From assembly GCA_021801945.1 (NCBI GenBank), contig JAKABE010000062.1, positions 1-12,113 of the forward strand: a stretch of 12,113 nucleotides of DNA, written 5' to 3'. This stretch comes from Acidobacteriota bacterium. Lineage in GTDB: Bacteria > Acidobacteriota > Terriglobia > Terriglobales > Acidobacteriaceae. Below the pieces are notes generated by a model. It searched no databases. It was not told the DNA's origin and saw only the letters and a list, made by a program, of their open reading frames with translations. Below, in pieces: positions 7,883-12,113 of the stretch (its first letter is position 1; each line of letters starts with the position of its first letter). The position numbers were made by a program, and so were the translations under genes.

Positions 7883-9316
7883 TTACTGAATGCCCAAAGC
7901 CGACAGAACCTGAGGCTTGGGCTCATCCACAGCCAGCAGGTTGTGGCATACCGAACAATCCTGGGGGATCGCCGCGCCGTCTTTGGCCACATGGTTGCCG
8001 TCGTGGCAGCGAAAACACCCCGGATAGTCCATATGCCCAATGTGATTCGGATAGGTTCCCCAACTCACCTTCATATACGGAAACACATTCTCGGAGTAGA
8101 GCGCCACCAGCGCCTTGCCCGCCGCGCTCACCGCCGCGCCTTGCGACGCCAATACCTGTGGAAATCCGGTCCGGTAAAAGGCCGTAAGCTGTTCCGGAAT
8201 CTCCGTCCGCGCCTGGGTCTGGCTGGTATAGCTGGCCTTCAGCAGCTTCAATCCCTCCCTGTGCACCCAGGGCAGGTCGGAATTGATCGCGCCTTGGCTC
8301 ATGGCCCGGTCGATGGCCTGTTCGGCAGTCACAAAGGTGTGCGCCGCGGCGTTGTGGCAGTCGATGCAGTCCATCACCCGCCGCTCTCCCTTGGGAGGAG
8401 CGCTGCCCGGCGGCAGAGAACTATACACGGTCTTCGTCCCGTTGGGATGCACCACCTCCACCCAGGGGATCTTAGACCGGCTCTTGTCGGTGGCAATGTA
8501 CTCGATATGGCCCAGGTGTACCCCGTGAATCCCGCTCCGCTGCGAGAACGAATTCACCCCGCCCAGGTGCAGAATCAGCACGGTCTGGGTCTCGGTGTTC
8601 TTTTCATCGTTGCCGAAGCGCGAAAACACCATCAGCAGATCTCCGTCGAACCTGTTGGGCGTGTGACAGCTCTCACAGGTGTAGCGCGCCGGACGCAGGT
8701 TCATCACCGGCACAGGGATCGGCCGGGGATAGCTGTCCGTCATCACCTCAAATACCTGTTTGGTGCCCTCCACCTTAGCCGCGAAGAACGATTCCAAACC
8801 CGGCCCGATGTGGCACTCCACACACGCCACATGGGAGTGCGGCGAGATCTTATACGCTGTGTACTCCGGATTCATCACGTGGCATGCCTGCCCGCAAAAC
8901 TGTGGCGAATCCATATACGAAGCCCCGCGGTAGCTGGCAATCGACACCACCAAAAGATTCGCAATCGTAGCCACCAGGACAATATCCACACCGTGGCGAA
9001 ACACCCGGTCGTTGAAGTCGATCTTGGGGAACACCGACGGAATCTGCCCCGTCTTCTGCAGCATTCTGTGGCGCTGGAGCATCCCGATGGGAATCAGAAT
9101 CAGCCCCAAGACAAAGAGCGCTGGCAACAGAAAGGAAAAGATGATGTTCAGATAGGGGTTGTTGATTCCCTGGCCGAGCAGTTCGATGACCCAAAAGCCG
9201 ATGACGGTTACGCCCGATGCGGTCGTGATGGCGCCGCCGGCCAGGCTGATCGGATTGTTGCCGAAGAACAGCGCCGGCCGCACCCAATTTTCGCGAATTC
9301 TCTGAAACAACGCCAT
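7883..9316 (-). CDS. Membrane-anchored hexahaem NapC/NirT-like cytochrome c
   Basis: A 477-residue multihaem c-type cytochrome, probably a quinol-oxidising or electron-relay protein facing the periplasm. Three hydrophobic helices lie at ~26-47, 56-80 and 109-129. The haem sites follow: C141/C145/H146, C165/C168/H169, C214/C217/H218, C317/C320/H321, C434/C437/H438 and C454/C457/H458. The first is spaced CX3CH (CGQACH) with Met148 two residues after the His, the arrangement in which NrfH-type proteins use Met at haem 1; the other five are CXXCH. NapC/NrfH proteins are ~200 residues with one helix and four haems, so this belongs to a longer family common in Acidobacteriota. ATG 9316 is preceded by GAGGGGGG at 4-nt spacing. 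It is the last gene after four monohaem cytochromes but is separated from them by a strong terminator only 14 bp upstream of its start. The family call is firm; the electron partner is unknown. Confidence 0.9.
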   Translation of the reverse strand: MALFQRIRENWVRPALFFGNNPISLAGGAITTASGVTVIGFWVIELLGQGINNPYLNIIFSFLLPALFVLGLILIPIGMLQRHRMLQKTGQIPSVFPKIDFNDRVFRHGVDIVLVATIANLLVVSIASYRGASYMDSPQFCGQACHVMNPEYTAYKISPHSHVACVECHIGPGLESFFAAKVEGTKQVFEVMTDSYPRPIPVPVMNLRPARYTCESCHTPNRFDGDLLMVFSRFGNDEKNTETQTVLILHLGGVNSFSQRSGIHGVHLGHIEYIATDKSRSKIPWVEVVHPNGTKTVYSSLPPGSAPPKGERRVMDCIDCHNAAAHTFVTAEQAIDRAMSQGAINSDLPWVHREGLKLLKASYTSQTQARTEIPEQLTAFYRTGFPQVLASQGAAVSAAGKALVALYSENVFPYMKVSWGTYPNHIGHMDYPGCFRCHDGNHVAKDGAAIPQDCSVCHNLLAVDEPKPQVLSALGIQ

Positions 9317-9330
9317 CGTGCCCCCCTCAA

Positions 9331-9360
9331 ATAAAAAGCCCGCCGTGTATGGCGGGCTTG
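9331..9360 (-). terminator. Intrinsic terminator after the fourth monohaem cytochrome
   Basis: On the minus strand a perfect 9-bp GC-rich stem (arms 9359-9351 and 9344-9336, AAGCCCGCC / GGCGGGCTT) with a 6-nt loop runs into a T-rich tract (TTTAT). This is a textbook Rho-independent terminator for transcripts coming from the cytochrome at 9389-9715. It ends just before the GAGGGGGG ribosome-binding site of the hexahaem cytochrome gene. Confidence 0.85.
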
Positions 9361-9388
9361 GTTCAGCATTCCAGATCCTTTGTGCTGC

Positions 9389-9715
9389 TTACTTCTTGGT
9401 GAGGGTGCGCAAGTAAGCTACCACGGCATTGATCTGCGCATCCGTCAGTTTGCCCTTCCACGCCGGCATCTTGCCCTTGCCGTTTGTCACCGTCGAAACC
9501 ATCTCCTGAAGCGTCAACTTCTTCATCTGCGAACTTGTGACAGCCGGGACGCCCAACAGACGCGCCATGGTGGGATTGGGGATGCCGCTGGGACCATGGC
9601 AGACTTGGCAGTTGGCTTTGAAGATTGCGGCGCCTGAGGATTGAGCCAGGCCCACTGGAGCGCACAAACAAGCTCCTAACATCACCACCAACAGCGAACG
9701 AATCATGTATCTCAT
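9389..9715 (-). CDS. Monohaem c-type cytochrome, paralogue 4 (possible lipoprotein)
   Basis: A 108-residue class I cytochrome c of the CccA/cbb3-subunit-III-like type, acting as a small electron carrier outside the cytoplasmic membrane. Haem is attached at C36/C39/H40 (CQVCH); Met83 in GKGKMPA is the likely sixth ligand. The N-terminus is a signal sequence. It can be read as type I with cleavage after GLA at residue 24, as in the other paralogues, or as a lipoprotein signal, because LGAC at 13-16 fits a lipobox. The start at 9715 is supported by AAGGAG seven bases upstream. It is the most divergent of the four, with IPNPTMARLLG and TLQEM where the others have conserved MAK and AAxM blocks. 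It shares its leader sequence with paralogue 3 and is followed by a strong terminator. Confidence 0.9.
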   Translation of the reverse strand: MRYMIRSLLVVMLGACLCAPVGLAQSSGAAIFKANCQVCHGPSGIPNPTMARLLGVPAVTSSQMKKLTLQEMVSTVTNGKGKMPAWKGKLTDAQINAVVAYLRTLTKK

Positions 9716-9812
9716 TGCGTGACTCCTTGAATTTAATTGGAGCGATTCCGCAATTCATGGCCCCGGCCGGTTGCCTGCAAAAAGATTGGGAAAATAGCAA
9801 TTGTGGAACCGC
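9716..9812 (-). promoter_or_regulatory. Conserved leader upstream of cytochrome paralogue 4
   Basis: This stretch is collinear with the leader of paralogue 3 (10448-10542). Shared blocks on the minus strand, read towards the gene, are GCGGTTCCACAATTGC (9812-9797), GGGGCCAT (near 9765-9757) and TCAAGGAG at the ribosome-binding site. Distances to the start codon agree within 2 bases. I could not assign a -35/-10 pair inside it. It may be a promoter plus 5' leader, or simply sequence copied with the gene. Confidence 0.5.
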
Positions 9813-10123
9813 TGTAGCCGGCCGGAACTTGCCTTCGAATCCCGCTTCCGCGGGTTCTTCCTCATGCTCCGTCCTAGGTTACCTTATCGCGGTCCGCGCG
9901 CCTCGATCAATGCTCGTACCCCAATCTTTACGACAACTGCGGCATATCCCCCTTTCCAGGAAAGCTGCCGACATCCGCAAACAGCTTCGTCTCAACCGCA
10001 AAACTCTCAATGAGCCAAAAGAATAATCTTGCGCGGTTCGGAAGACACTCCTGCCCCGTCTCCTCCGCGAACACCGCCGCGTTCCCGCGTTCATACTTCA
10101 CACGCAGCCCTGTTTTTTCGCTC
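9813..10123. other. Long spacer between cytochromes 3 and 4 with an ORF-like stretch and a hairpin
   Basis: No gene here is well supported. A minus-strand frame from GTG 10101 to TAA 9928 gives 57 residues containing RARLFFWLIESFAVETK and FADVGSFPGKGDMPQ, which looks more protein-like than random but has only a weak AGGG upstream. A hairpin at 9837-9857 (CCCGC TTCC GCGGG, with GAA/TTC outside and one bulged base) lies near the leader of paralogue 4. The composition suggests dispersed intergenic repeat material or a decayed gene; I cannot tell which from one copy. Confidence 0.35.
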
Positions 10124-10447
10124 TTACTTCATCAGTGCGCGGAAATAGTCCACCGCTGCGCGAATCTGCGCGTCCGTCAGCCGGCTGCCGAATGCCATCA
10201 TCTTGCCCTTGCCGCTCTTGACTGCGGAAAACATCTCTGCCGCCGAAAGATTCTTCATCGCGGGGGAGTTGGTCGGCAAAATGCCCATCATCTTGGCCAT
10301 GCCGGGATTAGGAACACCCTTGGCCCCGTGGCACATCTGGCAATGTGCCTCGTACACCGCTTTGCCCGAGGATTGCGCGAAGCCCACTGAACCCGCCAGA
10401 CACACGCCCAACCCCATCACTACCAATGACCGAATCACGTCCTTCAT
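10124..10447 (-). CDS. Monohaem c-type cytochrome, paralogue 3
   Basis: A 107-residue exported class I cytochrome c. The signal peptide probably ends after GFA (residue 24), leaving a mature carrier of about 83 residues. Haem attaches at C36/C39/H40 (CQMCHGAKGVPNPGMAK, nearly the same block as paralogue 2). The axial ligand should be Met83, but the usual MP pair is MM here (GKGKMMAF), so the proline after the ligand is missing and Met84 is an alternative ligand. The start at 10447 is well supported by AAGGAGG six bases upstream. It is closest to paralogue 2 in protein sequence, but its 95-bp leader is shared with paralogue 4. Role: periplasmic electron transfer, partner unknown. Confidence 0.9.
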   Translation of the reverse strand: MKDVIRSLVVMGLGVCLAGSVGFAQSSGKAVYEAHCQMCHGAKGVPNPGMAKMMGILPTNSPAMKNLSAAEMFSAVKSGKGKMMAFGSRLTDAQIRAAVDYFRALMK

Positions 10448-10542
10448 CGCGTACCTCCTTGAGTTTTACGAGCTGATCCAACTTTTATGGCCCCGCCCCT
10501 GTTTCCTGCTGGGTTGGGGAACAATGGCAATTGTGGAATCGC
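10448..10542 (-). promoter_or_regulatory. Conserved leader upstream of cytochrome paralogue 3
   Basis: This is the counterpart of the block before paralogue 4. The 16-base element GCGATTCCACAATTGC (minus strand, 10542-10527) differs by one base from the copy at 9812-9797 and lies at almost the same distance from the start codon. GGGGCCAT and TCAAGGAGG follow at matching positions. A perfect TTGACA lies just upstream (10578-10573, minus strand), with a poor TTAGGT at 17-nt spacing, so a promoter ending at this block is possible but not shown. Confidence 0.5.
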
Positions 10543-10797
10543 ATTCAACACCTAAACCCACCGTCGAACGCTTGTCAATCGCCTTGTTCGCCGCCACAGT
10601 CCTTTCGCCACTTGGCCGCGCCGTTTGCCGACCGCTTCGACAGGGCCACTCGCGTGGCTGCAAATCCCCGCCGGCCCTCTCTCGCCAACCGGCGAGCCGG
10701 CGGTTCACCCATGCAACGAAGACCTCTTGCTGGGAACCCCGGGCTTTCCACCCCGTTCGCGACCGTTCTTGCCTGCCTCGCCCTGGCTCTTGCCTTC
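10543..10797. other. Spacer between cytochromes 2 and 3, no supported gene
   Basis: Together with the leader this makes a 350-bp gap. A short minus-strand frame reading NGAAKWRKDCGGEQGD is present but has no start signal I trust. The main visible structure is the palindrome at 10670-10701. No U-tract terminator follows paralogue 2. Confidence 0.4.
10670..10701. repeat. REP-like extragenic palindrome
   Basis: The inner stem CTCGCC / GGCGAG (10681-10686 with 10691-10696) has a 4-nt loop. The outer stem GCCGG / CCGGC (10670-10674 with 10697-10701) is offset by a 6-nt bulge. This 32-base structure has the shape of repetitive extragenic palindromes. Only one copy is in the window, so its repetitive nature is inferred. 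Confidence 0.4.
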
Positions 10798-11121
10798 TTA
10801 CTTAGTCAGGGTCCTGAAGTACGCTACCGCAGCCTGGATTTGCGCATCGGATAGTTGGCCCTTCAACGCCGGCATCTTGGCTTTGCCGTTCTTCACCACG
10901 GCAAACATCTGCGCAGCGGTAAGATTTTTAACCGCCGGAGAGGTAGCCGAAGGAATGCCCAGCATCTTGGCCATGCCCGGATTGGGAACACCCTTGGCGC
11001 CGTGACACATCTGGCAGTGAGCCTGGAAGATCGCTTGGCCCGATTCCGCCAATCCCATGGCGCCGGTTAGACACACACTCGCAGCCAAAACCAGCAGTGA
11101 CCGGATCACTCTTTTCTTCAT
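10798..11121 (-). CDS. Monohaem c-type cytochrome, paralogue 2
   Basis: A 107-residue exported class I cytochrome c. The chosen start is ATG 11121, which has AAGGAG seven bases upstream, begins a proper signal peptide (MKKRVIRSLLVLAA) and makes all four paralogues align without gaps. An upstream in-frame ATG at 11151 would encode the ribosome-binding site itself (residues KRRSRT) and is rejected. Cleavage is expected after GLA at residue 24. Haem attachment is C36/C39/H40 (CQMCH) and Met83 in AKMPAL is the axial ligand. The end SDAQIQAAVAYFRTLTK is the usual C-terminal helix packing against haem. Role: small soluble electron carrier in the periplasm, partner unknown. Confidence 0.9.
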   Translation of the reverse strand: MKKRVIRSLLVLAASVCLTGAMGLAESGQAIFQAHCQMCHGAKGVPNPGMAKMLGIPSATSPAVKNLTAAQMFAVVKNGKAKMPALKGQLSDAQIQAAVAYFRTLTK

Positions 11122-11178
11122 TGTCCTACTCCTTCTCTTTATTGAGGCCACTCCACAACTCTTGCGCCTGACTCGTCT

Positions 11179-11216
11179 GCCTGCGAAAGCGCGCAGGCAC
11201 GGCCTGCGCGCCGTGC
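11179..11216. other. Two adjacent hairpins between cytochromes 1 and 2
   Basis: GCCTGCG / CGCAGGC (11179-11185 with 11192-11198) has a 6-nt loop, and GCACGG / CCGTGC (11197-11202 with 11211-11216) has an 8-nt loop. The two share two bases, so they are mutually exclusive at their edges. There is no U-run on the minus strand. They could stabilise the 3' end of the upstream transcript; no function is shown. Confidence 0.35.
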
Positions 11217-11260
11217 GATACGGCCTTAACGCGCCATCGCACGCTCTTTCTCGCGCATGC

Positions 11261-11584
11261 CTACTTCATGAAGGTGCGGAAGTAGTCCACCGCCGCCTTG
11301 ATCTGCGCGTCTGTCAACTTGCCTTTGAACGCCGGCATCTTGCCCTTGCCGTTCTCCGTGGCCGCGATCATCTGCGCCGCGGTCAGCTTCTTCATCGCCG
11401 GATCTTTAATGGACTTCACGCCCATCATCTTGGCGATCCCCGGAAAGGGCACGCCCGATGTCCCGTGGCAGCCCTGGCACTTGCCCCTATACGTCGCTTG
11501 CCCTGATGATTGAGCTAAGCCCATGGTGCCGGTCAGAAAAATTGCCGCAGCCAGCACCCCTGCATACCGAATCGTCTTGCTCAT
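11261..11584 (-). CDS. Monohaem c-type cytochrome, paralogue 1
   Basis: A 107-residue exported class I cytochrome c, the first of the array in transcription order. The signal peptide ends after GLA (residue 24). Haem attaches at C36/C39/H40 (CQGCH) and Met83 in GKGKMPAF is the axial ligand. The C-terminal helix TDAQIKAAVDYFRTFMK matches the other copies. It is more lysine-rich around the haem edge (KMMGVKSIKDPAMKK, KGKGKMPAFKGK) than its neighbours, which could suit an acidic partner. The start at 11584 is preceded by AGGAG at 9-nt spacing. It lies 210 bp after the stop codon of the beta-barrel gene; I see no convincing terminator or promoter in that gap, only a small GCGCT/AGCGC hairpin at 11620-11632. 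Confidence 0.9.
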   Translation of the reverse strand: MSKTIRYAGVLAAAIFLTGTMGLAQSSGQATYRGKCQGCHGTSGVPFPGIAKMMGVKSIKDPAMKKLTAAQMIAATENGKGKMPAFKGKLTDAQIKAAVDYFRTFMK

Positions 11585-11794
11585 GGCGAAACACTCCTAA
11601 CTGACCTCCGTGGCCGGCTGCGCTACAAGCGCCAACAGCCATGTACGCTCTTTACAAACAGTGCGTTCTACTCCGCGTGCGCCGCGCCGGCATCCTCTCA
11701 TCTCGCGGCAATTCCTCCCTTTAAAAGATGGGGGGATCGGTAAAGCCCCGGCTCCGATTCACCCCGGCAACCTGCGCCTCAATCAGGCCTGCCG

Positions 11795-12113
11795 CTAGAA
11801 CTGGTAGTGCACCCCCATGGTCACGTTGTTGGCGTGAAAGTTCCTCGGCGCGGTTTCACCCGCCGGCGATATCGTTCGTCCAGTCTGATAGGGCAGCGAG
11901 GTGCACGGAACCGGAGTTGCTCCCGAGCCCGTAGAGGTGCTGCAATACTCCGGACCGGAAGGTCCTCCCTCGCCGTAGCCGTAGTAGTTATACTCCGCCT
12001 TCCAGGTCAACCCCGGATGAACCGTCCACGCAACCTCAACGAAGGGCGTTTGATACGTGGATACCAGCGAGCCGTTCACCTGGCGCGCGTCGTTGAAGAA
12101 CCGGCTGCCATCC
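11795..12113 (-). CDS. C-terminal part of a probable outer-membrane beta-barrel protein, 5' part beyond the window
   Basis: The frame is open to the right edge and gives the last 105 residues, ending in TAG at 11797-11795. The visible part has alternating aromatic and polar residues typical of beta strands (FVEVAWTVHPGLTWKAEYNYYGYGE) and closes with VTMGVHYQF, whose terminal Phe fits the C-terminal signal recognised by the BAM machinery. Between the strands is a loop of about 45 residues rich in Gly, Ser, Thr and Pro with two cysteines (57 and 70 of the partial sequence) that may form a disulfide outside the cell. A GTG at 12079 lies inside the frame and is not the real start. Placement before a cytochrome array suggests an MtrB/PioB-like role, but the visible part is too short to assign that family. 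Confidence 0.65.
   Translation of the reverse strand, partial: DGSRFFNDARQVNGSLVSTYQTPFVEVAWTVHPGLTWKAEYNYYGYGEGGPSGPEYCSTSTGSGATPVPCTSLPYQTGRTISPAGETAPRNFHANNVTMGVHYQF

Noticed and set aside
7793..9334. Open frame of 513 codons on the plus strand, antisense to the hexahaem cytochrome
   Set aside because: The complementary frame has six haem motifs, membrane helices and a good ribosome-binding site. The plus-strand product is Arg/His-rich without domains, as expected for a shadow in GC-rich DNA.
9833..9854. String TTCGAATCCCGC, similar to a tRNA T-arm
   Set aside because: The preceding bases do not pair with CCCGC to form a T-stem, and no anticodon or D-arm is visible; not a tRNA or a clear att site.
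9879..10094. 71-codon minus-strand frame in the spacer between cytochromes 3 and 4
   Set aside because: Arg/Ser/Cys-rich product without a ribosome-binding site; it looks like chance coding in GC-rich DNA.
10550..10578. Promoter TTGACA-N17-TTAGGT upstream of cytochrome paralogue 3
   Set aside because: The -35 is perfect, but the -10 matches at only two of six positions, and nothing equivalent sits at the same place before paralogue 4 despite the shared leader.
11122..11151. Upstream ATG for cytochrome paralogue 2
   Set aside because: It would translate the Shine-Dalgarno region and add a basic 10-residue tail before a complete signal peptide; the other paralogues begin at the equivalent of 11121.

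Overview
The window is GC-rich and every convincing gene lies on the minus strand, so transcription runs from right to left. The protein families point to an Acidobacteriota (Terriglobia-like) genome. These are a pro-kumamolisin/S53 protein with a long Ig-like repeat tail and a C-terminal membrane hairpin, a NapC-type multihaem cytochrome with three membrane helices, and small KMP-type monohaem cytochromes. The taxonomic call is an inference from protein style, not from a marker gene.

Reading in the direction of transcription, the right edge holds the C-terminal 105 residues of a probable outer-membrane beta-barrel (11795-12113). Four tandem paralogous monohaem c-type cytochromes follow (11261-11584, 10798-11121, 10124-10447, 9389-9715). 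Each is about 107 residues, has a signal peptide, and places the haem Cys/Cys/His and the presumed axial Met at identical positions (36, 39, 40, 83). A perfect intrinsic terminator sits between the fourth cytochrome and a membrane-anchored six-haem NapC/NirT-like cytochrome (7883-9316). The set has the parts of an electron path between the quinone pool, the periplasm and the outer membrane. That reading is a hypothesis, because the barrel is cut by the window edge and no multihaem partner of the barrel is visible.

Further left is a 2,024-residue secreted protein (1521-7595). It has a signal peptide, a pro-kumamolisin activation domain, an S53 (sedolisin) domain in which the catalytic Asp appears to be Ala, twelve Ig-like repeats, and a C-terminal pair of membrane segments with a lipobox-like cysteine. 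The left edge holds the first 468 residues of an RNB-domain (RNase II/R family) exoribonuclease that runs off the window (1-1406).

The spaces between the cytochrome genes are unusually long (139, 350 and 408 bp). The third and fourth cytochrome genes share a conserved leader of about 95 bp directly upstream of the start codon. The remaining spacer sequence carries palindromes and an ORF-like stretch that resemble intergenic repeat material. I saw no tRNA, rRNA, CRISPR array, transposase or insertion sequence.
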